Shown: positions 10,066 through 20,381 of the stretch, piece after piece
Layout: each line of letters opens with the position of its first letter
Numbering within the stretch: position 1 is the first letter of the stretch
Assembly: GCA_900155495.1 (NCBI GenBank)
Contig: FTLJ01000849.1
Location: 1-31,902, forward strand
Source of the DNA: Porogramme epimiltina
Taxonomy: Eukaryota; Basidiomycota; Agaricomycetes; Polyporales; Polyporaceae
DNA: 31,902 nucleotides
Direction of reading: 5' to 3'
Made by a program: the position numbers and the translations under genes
The notes under the pieces: generated by a model
Seen by the model: the letters and a program-made list of their open reading frames with translations, nothing else
Database searches by the model: none
Told to the model about the DNA's origin: nothing

Positions 10066-11946
10066 CTACACACAAAGCCTCCCAACCTCCTCCATGACGC
10101 GCGCCCGGTCGTCCGCCAAGCTGCTCTTATAACTGCGCGCGAACGACGCGTCGATGCGCGCCGCAAGCTCCGCGAGGCGCGCGCGCGACCCCTCCGAGTC
10201 GCCGCCGCCCGCGGCGCTCTCCGCGGGCGAGACGGCCTCCCAGCCGAGCCGGTGGAGGTGGTAGAGGTGCCCGTTCTCGTCGGACGCGCGCTGCAGCGCC
10301 TGCGCGGGCGGGCGGCAGAGCGCGTCGTACGCGGCGAGCGCGCCGGGGAGGTGAGGGCGGGAGGTGGGGAGGGAGGGGTGCGCGAGCGTGCAGGCGAGGA
10401 GGAAGCCGTCCTAGAGGGAGAAGGGGAGCCCGGGAGGTTAGGCTTATGGTGGAGTGGGAGAGGAAGAGGCTCAGGGGCATGGGCGTACCTCGATGGCTTG
10501 GGCGGCGCCGGCGCCTTGGAATGGGGTCATCGCGTGAGCCTTGTGGGTAGATGAGGTCGTAATCAGCAGGGAAAACTTGCGTTATTACCGGAAGAAAACA
10601 CGACGCACAGCATCTCCTATGAGAGCGACACGCCCATGGACGAACGTTGGCAATTGCCGGACTTTGTGTATCGCCCAGCGGGATGGGTTCTCCATATGCT
10701 TCGCGTCGCGCGCGACAATTCTTAGTCATTAAGTACGATCGAGGAACGAGAGATGTTCACCTCAATGAGTCGCGCGGTGGACGAGTCCCAGGTAGCGTAG
10801 TGTTGCATGACCTCTTCAGTAGTCACAGACGTCGCCCACGGTCCGTCGTAAATGGTACCCTCTCTGCCCGGCGTAGACACCAAAGCCGCCACGTTGATCA
10901 TCTTCCCCTGAAGAATAGGATAACTGATAATGTTCTGTCGAGAAGAGGGTGAGACACGAGACGAGGATGCACGACAAGCATATCGACCTTATTTTTACCT
11001 ATGCGCTAACAGGGGAGAATCAGCGCCAGGAGCGTTTGGGTGGGAGCGTTCACACTCACCATCGTCGGCTTGAGTGCATCTTCAAGGTCTTTCTCCGCGA
11101 ACGCACTGGTGGGCGCCAGCCCACGATGCGCGACAATGCCAGACCAGACCGGATCCACCATCTGCCGCAGTTCTGCAGCTCTCTCTAAATGGCTATCCAG
11201 CTCGGCCGCGTCCGCGAGGTCCGTGAACATCCCTCGCCGGACAGCAGAGCGGATGCCGTCCGAGCCGACTAGGACGTCGCATGTCGCAGAGGTTCCGTCT
11301 TTGAAGTTGAGCGTGATCGGCTCTGTGGAGGAGGGAGAGCTGGAGACAGTGGGATCTGTGTATGACACGAGGCGCTTGGAGAAGTGTAATATCGAGGATC
11401 TGTTTCGGAGGTGATTGATGAGGACTTGCTGCAGTTGGGAGCGGTGGAATAGGCGCACTTAATGCACGAACTACTGAGATCTTAGTCAAAGTTGAGGAGA
11501 CGAAGAACATACGAGTCGACGGGAGATTGTAAAATTCGATCGCTTTGGGCTCGTCGGCTTTCATGTGACGCAGAGAATGAACTTCAACGTATAAGATGAG
11601 TTCTGGAGCGAAATCTAAGGATTCTCGAACACTCACGTGGTGCCTCTCTTGTGGTACCCGTAACCTCAAGTAAGCTGTCTTCAAGCTCCAGATCACGGAA
11701 GATCTCCCATACGCGAGGGAACATGCTGATCCCGACGCCGACTTCTGCAAGCTCGTTGGTCGATTCGTAGATGTCGACCTGTGTTGACGGGGAGTACTTC
11801 TGAAGGGACACGGCGAGCACAAGTCCACCCATCCCAGCCCCGCTAGGGACGATTGAGAATCGGTTCAGGACCGACGGCATCAAGGGATGTTATGAAGCAA
11901 CTTACATCACAGCAACTCGAAGGGGTGTCTCTGGAGGAGGCGACAT
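10066..11946 (-). CDS. FAD-dependent monooxygenase, salicylate-hydroxylase-like (copy A)
   Basis: Class A flavoprotein monooxygenase: uses FAD, NAD(P)H and O2 to hydroxylate an aromatic ring, often with decarboxylation. Exons (minus): 11946-11906, 11842-11637, 11581-11513, 11457-11060, 11005-10988, 10934-10761, 10698-10609, 10539-10489, 10410-10066; 463 residues. The FAD Rossmann motif GAGMGG is at about 15-20, with the acidic end of strand 2 in VDIYES. The DG motif is VGSDGIRSAVRR. The GD motif is GRVALIGDAAHAMTPFQGAG, which binds the FAD ribityl/pyrophosphate part. Length and motif order fit the family. All introns are GT-AG and 53-78 bp. The last exon is far richer in GC than the rest. Copy B on the opposite strand at 28970-30938 has the same exon structure. 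The substrate cannot be deduced. The start is the only ATG shortly before the GAGMGG exon. Confidence 0.93.
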
Positions 11947-12944
11947 CTTGATGGTAGTGCAAGGAGAGCGCGCCGCGGAAAGGACCTTCAGAATATCTAG
12001 AGGTAAAGGGCTGGCTTGCAAATCCGAATGGGTGGGCGGAGATTGGATGTCGGGTCCTAATAACGCGATACCATCGGACCGCCGAAAAGTTTGTTCACGA
12101 GGACCTTGGAGCCCACGGGCCAGATCTCTGTATGGTAGGCCTGGGCACTGACACGGCTCTTTGGGGGAGCATTATCTGGGCATGAAAACCGACATCCTTG
12201 GCGACTACGCACCGTAAGCCCCGTGGTCCGCCAGGCGTTTGATGATAAGGGAAGAGACTCACGTCGAGAGAAGATGTGTGAGCGCTGTCGAATGCTTACG
12301 GATGGCACGACACCAAGGGAACGAGCCGCCAGGGGTTGACAATGAACTCGTCGCAACGCTAACGCTTGCCGTCCCGCTCAGACTTGACAAATTGCGAGGG
12401 ATATTCTGAGGTTTGTTCGAGGAAGCAAGCTGACTTCGTCAGGATGGAAGCACTGGAGCGCTGAAGCTACACGCATCCCTAAATAATCCTGTCACGTGGG
12501 ATGACCTGACGTCAGGTTCCGAACTTCGAGAAGAGCCCGCTGCGCGACTGAATCACTCAACCCCCCATTTTTTCTCAACCTTTCGAGGTGTGATCACGAT
12601 TCTCCGGTGATCTGTGCGCTCATGAGGCGTTACAGCTCACCAGCCCTGCAACACGAAATACCCACCTTCGAAGAAGCTCCAGCACTTGTACGTTTTCTTC
12701 CGCCTGATCAAAATCGTTGTTTACTACAATCGCGGACATCCCGTGCTGGCGGTACGTTCATTATTTCTACTGTGCCTCTTCAAGACAACCCCATGAAGGA
12801 TGTCAATTTAGATTTCCGGTTCGCTCCACAGCTTGCTGCCGCATACAGTAGCCGCTGTGCCAGCCTGCCAGGAAGTGAAGTAGTGTAAGTCGACATGAAA
12901 CTCGACGGACATCTTCTCAGTCTTTGCTCGCGTGGTACAGGATC
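11947..12944. other. Divergent promoter region between monooxygenase A and the F-box gene
   Basis: No clear gene. A possible 5' exon for the F-box gene ends at a good donor (GTAAGT at 12885), with an acceptor at 12940. The open frame from ATG 12622 would join in frame with the F-box start. It has no domain signature, so it may be only 5' UTR. E-box and CRE palindromes are listed separately. Confidence 0.55.
12493..12516. promoter_or_regulatory. E-box plus 12-bp CRE palindrome
   Basis: CACGTG (12493-12498) is followed seven bases later by the perfect palindrome CCTGACGTCAGG (12505-12516), whose core TGACGTCA is the CREB/ATF bZIP site. They lie between two divergent start codons, about 550 bp from monooxygenase A and 430 bp from the F-box gene, and could serve either. 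Confidence 0.6.
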
Positions 12945-14428
12945 ATGGACATCTCACACCCTCGGCTCAACTACGACGTCCTCGAGAGCATCATTTCCCA
13001 TTCAGCGCACGACACTATCCTCACCATCATGCGCACATGTCAAGCTCTCTATAGCCGGGGCGCATCATACGTCCTGAAGGCCCTTAACTTCATCTACATA
13101 GACGGCAAATTCGACAGAGGGGTTCTATCTTTTCTGAGCTTCATGGAGGCAGAACAAGGGCGGCGATGGTCCTACGTGAGGGTAATCAGGATTGCCGGTA
13201 CTGTGGATTCCTATGACGTCGCAGGACAGCTCGCGGCCGCTCTCCGACACGCCAACAATCTCAGAAAGCTCGTTCTATGTTACGCAGAATCTTTTCTCGG
13301 AATGCACGCGGATCTAGCACCTGCACTTGAGTCTCTCACTACCATCGAGGAACTGGAAGCACACGACGTCGGGAGTCGCGTATCCGCCCTCTTACAATAC
13401 GCGAAATGGCCTCTCCGGCGAGTACGACTGGATCGCATTCACATGGACGACGGGAGCCAATCTTCCGGAACAACGAACCCCGCATTCCTTCTCAAAAATG
13501 CACAATCCACGCTTACTGAACTCGTCTGCGCACGCTGGCTATGGTTCAAAGAGTGGCTCCCAACATATCCGACGTACCCAAACCTCCGCCTCTTTTGCAT
13601 ATCTCAGTATGACGATGTACCGGTATCCTTTTGGATCCAGGCATATCCCAACGTCACATCGCTTTCTACTCGGCTTCCAGACGATTTCTGCGGAGAGATG
13701 GTCGGAGCTCGCCTCGACTCCTTCATGGCTACTCGTGACAACAACCAAAAGTGCATCACTGCTCTCGGGAAACGGTGCTGGCAAGTTCTCGATCAACATT
13801 CTAGTTCGTGCATCACCGGACTGTACCTCCTCGCCATCCCGTGCCGCGTCCGCCGGATCTACCTTTCTCGTATGGATCCTCGGGACATGCAGTTCTTGCC
13901 GGATGTTATGGCTTTCGCGCGCCCCGAAGAGCTCGAAGTTGACGTGTACGATCTGTCCCTAACACCCAAGCTTGCCCGAAGCCTCCAAGAATACCTCAAA
14001 CGCGCAGAAGACAGCCTCGCGGACCTCCGTGTATTCCACCTCCCGGGGGTGTGGCTGGGGGGAGGATTGGGGTCTAGTGTCTCCGACACTCTAGTAAGCT
14101 CAACTTCTTCGCAAGCGACTTCGAAGATGCTTACCGAAAGATTCAGGCTGCGGTCATCCTGCCCTGGCTCCGTCATCTTCGCGGCCTGCGCAGCCTTGTG
14201 GTCCGCGCGCAAAATCAACGGTCTCAATCGCCTTGGCACGATGACCGCGAGGGCATATACATGACACCTACTATGATCGACGTGAGAAGGCACATGTCCC
14301 CCTTCTTGGAACTCGCCTTCAGTACATTGCCGTCTCTCGAAGAAGTGAAAGTTGTGGTCGTCGTCCTTCCTGTGTCGCTTAAGGAATATGTGTTTAGCAG
14401 ACTCGAGCACCAGGCCAAGGCGCCATGA
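12945..14428 (+). CDS. F-box/LRR-like protein
   Basis: Probable substrate adaptor of an SCF ubiquitin ligase. Exons 12945-14093 and 14147-14428 (476 residues). The N-terminus (HPRLNYDVLESIISHS, then LTIMRTCQALYSRGASYVL) matches the short degenerate F-box common in mushrooms. The rest has irregular leucine-rich segments (LRKLVLCYAES, PLRRVRLDRIHM, PEELEVDVYDL, LRGLRSLVVRAQ, LPSLEEVKVVVVVLP). An unspliced frame runs to 14264 but loses the LRR pattern after 14093. Splicing GTAAGC at 14094 to CAG at 14146 restores it to 14428; AAG at 14140 is a second in-frame acceptor. An upstream exon (donor 12885, acceptor 12940) may give a 5' UTR intron or an N-terminal extension. The F-box call rests on pattern resemblance, because this class is poorly conserved. 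Confidence 0.72.
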
Positions 14429-15005
14429 GCAGGGTACGATTTTTTATGACTCTACGTGTTCAGTATACCTGCCTCCCTTTCCAATACCCAACAACGTTGC
14501 CGCCGTTGCATCAAAGTCAGGCCCTCATCTCCCCATATTACCTCTTTGTAGTGTTCCTAGAGTAATACCGTCCACAACACGGCCGTTGGACCACTGCGAG
14601 ATACGTTTGTGACACGATCCTACTGTGCGAAGGAATACTGTGTAGGCCCTGAAGCTGAAGCTTGAAGGCCTGACAGAGGGCTGGAGTGCGCGCAGCACGG
14701 TTCCCATGAATATGGTAATGTGTGTCCGTGTATACACGTCGGCACCTGTGAAACCGCCTTTAAATACAGGCCTCAATTGAACCTTGTGGCCCCATCCACT
14801 TCATCGTAGACCAATACCCCACCATTCGGGAGAGAAATGGATATTCGAAAGAGGAACGTACAACAGCGCCGGTAGCACGATACGTGTACAAAGACTCTGG
14901 ACCCAAGCACTACGCCGAGGGGTATGTACAATACATGCACTTCGACCTGCACTCACCATAATCATACAACAGAACAAGAATACGTCCAACCGCGAAGCTC
15001 ATCGC
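14429..15005. other. Convergent intergenic region
   Basis: The F-box gene (+) and NC2-alpha (-) end tail to tail here. I see no gene, repeat or RNA. The open frame at 14525-14776 on the minus strand has no recognisable feature. Confidence 0.6.
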
Positions 15006-15794
15006 CTAGCTCGTCCAGTCACCGTCGTCGTCGTCGTTTCGCCGGGAGCCGCGCCCGCCGCCACCGCCCTCGTCGTCGTCGTCATCCTCCTCGACGTCCA
15101 TCTCGTGCTCCTCCTTCTCCTCCTCCTTCTCCTTGTCCGCGGCCTTCCGCCGCCGCCGCTTCGGCGCGGGCTTGTCGCCGCCGTTCGCGTCCGCCGCGGC
15201 CCCCTTCTTGTCCTTGCCCTTGCCGCGCTTCTTGCTGCGCGCCTCGGCGTTCTCAGCCTCGACGTCGATGGTGCCGCCCGCGGACGGGTCGGGGACCGCC
15301 TCGACGATCTCCTTGAGGAAATCGAGCATGTCGACCGTGTTGATGGCGTGCTTCCTGGAGAGTGTCAAAGGAGAAGGTGAGAAACGGAGAGTTCGGTAAA
15401 CGGGTGAGATAGAGAAGGGCTTGAGAGTGGGTAGGGGGTGGGAGCATAGTGCTGGAAAGAATGCGCCGTACAAATGATATGCCTCCACTCGTTTCGAGCC
15501 CCTGTCCGTGGTGACATTGCTGGCCTCTTGCACGATCATAGATAGGAAAAGCTCGAGGGCCTTGGCTGCAGATGCAGTTCGCCGTTTCGTGGGAGCCAGA
15601 GCATATGGAACATGTCGGGGACGGAGCGCGGGGATGAACGCAGCCGTGGTCCGTGAGCGGAAAGAGAGGGTCGACACAAAGGAGATTTACGCACAAATGA
15701 CGACTGGCGTAGCCTGCGCAACCTTCCCGACCTCCTCGTCTTTCTGCATAATGCGCTTGATCCGCGCCTGGACGCGTTGTTGAGTCGACGACAT
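15006..15794 (-). CDS. bur6: NC2-alpha / DRAP1 (Bur6) histone-fold transcription corepressor subunit
   Basis: Alpha subunit of Negative Cofactor 2. With NC2-beta (Dr1) it clamps TBP on promoter DNA and blocks TFIIA/TFIIB entry. Exons (minus): 15794-15695, 15565-15472, 15354-15006; 180 residues. Residues 5-85 are the H2A-like histone fold: RVQARIKRIMQKDEEVGKVA, then TPVVISKALELFLSMIVQEA, then TTDRGSKRVEAYHLKHAI and MLDFLKEIVEAVPDP. The invariant pattern IxxIMQxDEEVGKVA is diagnostic of NC2-alpha and distinguishes it from NF-YC and CHRAC subunits. The C-terminal tail is low complexity: Lys/Arg-rich (APKRRRRKAADK, possible nuclear import signal), then acidic (DVEEDDDDDE) and Gly-rich. Introns are 129 and 117 bp, longer than most here. 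It is divergent from the tRNA and the Cys-rich protein gene. Confidence 0.94.
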
Positions 15795-16185
15795 CGCGGT
15801 TGTGTATGTGCCACCGCCGTTGCGCAAAGCGAAGTAGGCAGGTTCAGTAGATTTGCATGCATTGGCGCGTATAACGGGCGGGATTGGGGATTATGAGCCA
15901 TGCTGGGGACGGAGAACAACGGGAAGCACTCACAACAGGGAATTTCGTTGCCTTGTTCTTGTTTTTCATGCTGGAGGTGGAGAGCCTTGCGACCGAGTCA
16001 GAAGGATGGGGCTGTGAGCGTGCCAAGAGCGCTCTACCTGCGGGTAGGGAGAGGGATAGGTGTGGAGACGTCTCTTCCTCTTCTCAGACGGCGAGTGCAG
16101 TTGAGGAGGCCCACGGGTTTCACAAGGCTATACTATGTGGGATAGAATAAGTGGTGGTATGATTTCTACCTACTTTTATATCAAC

Positions 16186-16265
16186 ACGCCGATGGTGAAG
16201 TGGTTATCATGCTTGCCTTCCATTCCTGGTAGCAAGCGGCACGGGTTCGATTCCCGTTCGGCGTA
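16186..16265 (+). tRNA. trnG-UCC: tRNA-Gly(UCC) with an 8-nt intron
   Basis: Complete cloverleaf. Acceptor stem ACGCCGA/TCGGCGT (7 pairs) with discriminator A at 16265. D-arm GTGAAGTGGTTATCAT. Anticodon stem CTTGC/GCAAG. T-arm ACGGG-TTCGATT-CCCGT. The loop between the anticodon stems has 15 nt instead of 7. Placing an intron of 8 nt (TTCCTGGT, 16223-16230) after position 37 leaves loop CTTCCAA with anticodon TCC at 16219-16221. The D-arm is that of eukaryotic tRNA-Gly. The mature length is 72 nt without CCA, which is not encoded. The B-box GGTTCGATTCC is at 16244-16254. Confidence 0.93.
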
Positions 16266-16286
16266 ATATCTTGAGGACTCGGACTC

Positions 16287-16293
16287 TTTTTTT
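16287..16293 (+). terminator. Pol III terminator of tRNA-Gly
   Basis: Seven consecutive T on the coding strand, 21 bp after the tRNA end; RNA polymerase III stops at such runs. Confidence 0.85.
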
Positions 16294-16399
16294 GTCGTTA
16301 TTTTAGAGCGTATTCGACGCATCTTTATTATGCCAGAGTGGCATTCTGGTCATTTGTTGGGCGTCTCGTCTTTCAATCCTCTACCTCAACTACTTTGAC

Positions 16400-17128
16400 A
16401 TGGGTGTCTCGGACACAACCTCTGGGCGAGCGGCCCACCCTATGAAGAAGCGGAAGATTGTTCATTCGCCGTCGCCGTCCCTTCCACACACTTCTACTGT
16501 CTTCACGAAGGACTCGAAAGTTGGCAGATGCACTTCATGTCGCCGAACCTTTCCTAATCCCAGACATGGACAACTCGTTGAATGTGCTCGGTGCGTACCT
16601 TCACCGTCGAAATGTTCTCCATCGATCCTCACCACGGCGGCACGTCTATAGCTGCAGCTTGCCGACGTGCCCAATATGCTCGAGAACATGCAACGGCTGC
16701 CCACCCTCCGCACCACCCACGCCCAGGCTCACGGATACACCCAGGCTGCCGGACACACTTCCTATCTCCCCCATCCCCAATCACAATGCGCTCTCCAGGC
16801 GTCCGGCGCTGACGTCCAACACGAACACCGCCCAAGTGGCTCCGCCTACTGCACTTGCAGGGCGCAGGCGCAAGGTGCGTGACGGCGATGGTGGAGACGA
16901 TGGTGTGGAGGGCCACAAGTGGGTCGAGTGGTCGGAGGAGGAGCGCGCTGTCTTGAGGCCTGGTTGTGGGCGTGTGGTGTGCCGCAATTGCTCGTTCGAA
17001 ACGCCCGAAAGGTGTGGTCTGCCTCCGCCGCTCATATCATTGACCCCCAAACCTGACTGTGTATATTCATCCTCACATACAGGGACCTCACAACCTGCTA
17101 CGATTGCGTCAACTATCCGGTTGTCTGA
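16400..17128 (+). CDS. Small Cys-rich zinc-binding protein (multiple CxxC)
   Basis: No named family assigned. Exons 16400-16590, 16652-17011 and 17083-17128 give 198 residues. A basic stretch near the N-terminus (MKKRKI) may be a nuclear import signal. Two Cys clusters stand out. The first, about residues 43-81, has CTSCRRTF, then ECARCSLPTCPICSRTCNGC. The second is at the C-terminus: GCGRVVCRNCSFETPERD, then LTTCYDC. A Pro/Thr-rich spacer and an acidic WVEWSEEER stretch lie between. CxxC pairs on both sides suggest two or more structural zinc sites (zinc ribbon or treble clef). Splicing unites the Cys pairs (ECAR joins CSLPTC; ETPE joins RDLTTCYDC), which supports the model. The last exon is 46 nt. 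The role is unknown; transcription or ubiquitin-related binding is possible. Confidence 0.8.
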
Positions 17129-17790
17129 CTCAACCTCAAGCCTCGCCGCTGGCCCCTCATACGATATCTAATCATCATGCCCACGCACGCTATCTCCATC
17201 TCCTTCGTTATTTACCTATGGTACCATCGATATCCTCTGTTGTAACCGTATCCTTCCGCTGGGTCTTACTGTCATTGTGCCCTCCTACCTATCGCATATT
17301 TAGTTGTTGCTTTATTGTCCCTACTGCCACATGCCTGCCTCGTGTCGGGAGCTCCATTGCTACTAGTTCTTTCCATCAGCCGCACTTAATGCTATCGAAT
17401 GGTTCCCCATGGTTCTCCTATCCAAAGAACTCCCCCATCGCCGACACCTTGGGGACATCGGAGCAGTGAATGACGCTCCGGGGCCCGGGCACGCCGACTG
17501 GCTTCTTTTCGGCGTTCGCCACCGTCAGCTGTTTTCGTCACGATCACGTGTATGTGACTAGCGCGACACGCGTCGCATTCCCCACTGGCACGGTCCGAGC
17601 TCCACGGCTGCGCGCGCCCTGAAGTCTGCCTTGAGCCTGAACCACCACCTACCGGCGAGGCTGTACCCCATGTGACAGTACTTGTGGTGAGAACATCGCC
17701 TTGTTTTCCGATCGAGTGCTAAGTCCGCCGGGTTTTGAACTTTTAGACAAACTAACTTTGTGCTCTCTACTTGCCAAGCTTCGTAGAGAC
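17129..17790. other. Intergenic region upstream of UCH37
   Basis: Holds the 3' UTR of the Cys-rich protein and the UCH37 promoter. CACGTG at 17545-17550 lies about 240 bp before the UCH37 start. The upstream extension of the UCH37 frame (17701-17790) begins only with non-ATG codons. Nothing else is recognised. Confidence 0.55.
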
Positions 17791-19738
17791 ATGCAAGACC
17801 CTTTATCTTCCCAGCATGATCTTGTAGGCGGCCCGTTTGCAGTGATCGAATCTGACCCAGGTGAGAATAGAATTTGTGTAGCAATGATACATGGATCCTG
17901 CAGGAAGCGTTTATCGTCTGCTAGGCCTGCACGCATGTACGCTAATACTCGTACAAGCGGATCTGACCCTCACATCCTAGGTGTATTCACGGCCCTTATC
18001 CGGAAACTCGGCGTGCGCGGATTGGAAGTTACCGAGCTGTACAGCGTGGAGCCATTCGAAACAGACCACATCAACCCGTACGGCCTGGTGTTCTGCTATC
18101 TCTGCGACGATGACAGCAAAGTCAAGAACGAGTTTGGGGACGAAGATGACCTGGAAGACCCGGACGCGCGCTCAGTCTGGTTTGCGAACCAGTTGAGCGA
18201 CGACGCGTGCGCGTCTCAGGCCATTCTCAATGTGCTCTTCAACTGCAAGGGCATCGAGCTCGGGCCCGAGCTACGGGATTTCGCTTCGGATACAGAGAAG
18301 ATGTCACCAGTTGTGAGCCGAGCCTCGACCATTGAGTGTCGATGCGGAACTGAGGTTTCTTTGGGACAGATGAGAGGCCTTGCTATCTCCAATTCTTCGC
18401 TCATTCGCGAGACGCAAAATTCGCTGGCGCGGTGAGCCCCCACGCTTATCCGATTGAAGCCCCATTGACCATGTGCACCCAGCCCGGCCGATCTCCGGGG
18501 GGCATACCACGCCCTCGCCACATCCACCCTCGAGTCTGCGAAAAGCAAAGCTAAAGCAGCGGGCTCCCCGCCAGCCAAGAAGCGCAAAACGGCATCTTCC
18601 TCGTCCTCCCGCGCGCGGAGGACCCAATCTGCGCGCGGCGACGACCAGACGAACGCCGCGTACCACTACATCGGCTACGTCCCCGCGCACGGGCGCGTGT
18701 GGGAGCTCGACGGGCTGCGCGCTGCGGGCCCCCTCGACGTCGGAGAGCTCGACAACGACGCGCCCGGCGCGGCGTCGCGCGCAGGGTGGATGGACGTCGT
18801 GCGCCCCGCGCTGCAGCGGCGCATGCAGACCGTGCTCGAGGGCGTGGACGGCGGGCACATCCAGTACAACCTCCTCGCGCTCGTCGACGACGCGTACCTG
18901 CGCGCGAGCGACGAGCTCGAGATGCTCAAGCGCGAGCGTGCTGCGCTCGAGCGGCGCCTGGACGAGGTGTTCCCGCCGTCGCCCGACGGTGGGAGCGGCG
19001 GCAGTTGGACGGAGCAGGTGCGTCGCCCCCTCTCCCTCCCTCTCCCTTCGCCTCGTGCCCTGTGGCGTCCGGCACCGTCCAATCGCCCGACGGCACTTTA
19101 ACTTTAAGCTTACCGCATCTCCATCTCCCCGCCGTCGCAACGCCGCCCCGGAACGACGCCCGCATGGTGCACGCGCCGCACGCACGGACACCTCGGCCGC
19201 CCGACGGGGCCGATCGCCATGCGCAGGTCGACGCTGCGCTGCTCGCGGCAGCCCCCGGGGCGTTCGCGACGGCGCTGCGGCCGGACGCGCGCGCGCCCGG
19301 CCGCGCATTCGCGGCGGACTTTGGCGCGCGCAAGATGGCGCGCGAGGTCGCGGTGCTGGACGCGCCTGCGCGGGGGCTCGTGCCCGCCTGGGAGGCGTGC
19401 GTGCGCGCGGCGCTCGCGGCGAAGGTCGCGGTCGAGGAGGAGGTCGCGCGGTCGCGCAGCGCGCAGGTGCGGAGCCCGTGTGTTGTGGGAGCTGCTGCTG
19501 TTGACGGCGCCGTTGGCGTGTTTTGTTTTCCGCGCCGGCGCGCCCGTGCGCACAGGCGGACACCGTGAAGAGGACGTTCGACTACGCGCCGTTCGTGCGG
19601 GAGTTCGTCGCCAGCCTCCAGCAAGAAGGCCTCTTGGACGGGGTGCTCTCGGGCCGCGCGGGCGGGGGCGCGGAGAGCCGGGTGCCGCCCGCGGAAGCAG
19701 GCACGGCGAAGGCGAAGGGGAGGGCGAAGAAGAAATGA
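17791..19738 (+). CDS. uch37: UCH37/UCHL5-type ubiquitin C-terminal hydrolase
   Basis: Cysteine deubiquitinase of peptidase family C12. In other species this subtype docks on the proteasome (via Rpn13) or INO80. Exons: 17791-17860, 17981-18312, 18370-18431, 18483-19017, 19227-19466, 19556-19738; 473 residues. The UCH fold starts with FAVIESDPGVFTALI. Catalytic residues are Cys100 in SDDACASQAIL, with Gln94 forming the oxyanion hole, His216 in YHYIGYVP and Asp231 in WELDGL. The active-site crossover loop includes MRGLAISNSSLIRETQNSLA, then a basic PPAKKRKTASSSSSRARR insert. The C-terminal ULD-like tail shows KRTFDYAPFVREFVASLQQEGLLD. Intron 4 (209 bp) is unusually long, and its last 125 bp is open in the downstream frame; part may be exon. 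The second half of the gene is extremely GC-rich. The ATG was chosen as the only one shortly before the fold. Confidence 0.93.
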
Positions 19739-20381
19739 CGACTTGCGATCCCCGTGTCCCTCGACGTTCCGGCCTCGGTCAGTCCGCTCCTCCCATGATG
19801 ATTGTTGCTAGCGCGGCCGCTTCTCTGACCCCTCCCAACCGATAGCGCCCACTACGCGAGCCTTCAAGGAGCTGGCTTCCCCCGTCTCGGTCGAGAACGG
19901 AGTCGGACGGTTCCGACCATGGTGGACGGTCAGATAGCGTTCCGGACGAAAATTGCGGGGGCTGTATGGACCACGCATGCCCATGTATGCTGCTTATGTA
20001 GAAGTTCTGCGCGGGGAACACGCACCGCGGGAGCTGTTGAGGATGTGCATGATGTTGATGAATTAGGAACAAGTACATAATGGGCGCTTGCCCGTGCGCG
20101 AGCGTTTTGCGCGTTCCCCCGGTGTTGCGTCCCTCGCGATTTCCTCGTCTCGTCCTCATCCCAGCCTGCTCTGTTGCTACGGTGCAACGCTCGAAACGCA
20201 TGTCAGACTAAACGACTAACCCGGGGCCCAGCGAATACCACGCCTTTACGTCACGCTCCCCCGACTCTCGTCTCGTAGCGACGCACGCACCACTTTCTTT
20301 TGGTTTCTTTCCGAAAGCTAGGCTCGACGCCAGCACTGGCCAGCCCGTCCCCTCCCTTGGTTTACGGTCCACCCGTGCTCG
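19739..20381. other. Intergenic region
   Basis: Lies between UCH37 and the disordered-protein gene, same strand. I see no gene, RNA or repeat; a minus-strand frame of 140 codons has no domain or plausible start context. Confidence 0.55.

Larger units (their letters stand above)
15795..16399. other. Divergent promoter region containing tRNA-Gly
   Basis: This stretch separates NC2-alpha (-) from the Cys-rich protein (+) and contains the tRNA gene and its terminator. No protein gene is seen; the small open frames at 15884-16150 lack features. Confidence 0.6.

Noticed and set aside
14094..14428. Frameshift near the end of the F-box gene
   Set aside because: A 53-bp intron with a GTAAGC donor and a CAG acceptor explains the frame change without an error or mutation.
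18304..19563. 419-codon open frame on the minus strand
   Set aside because: It is antisense to UCH37, whose catalytic residues and fold are clear. The composition (Arg/Ala/Pro-rich) is what GC-rich codons give on the opposite strand.
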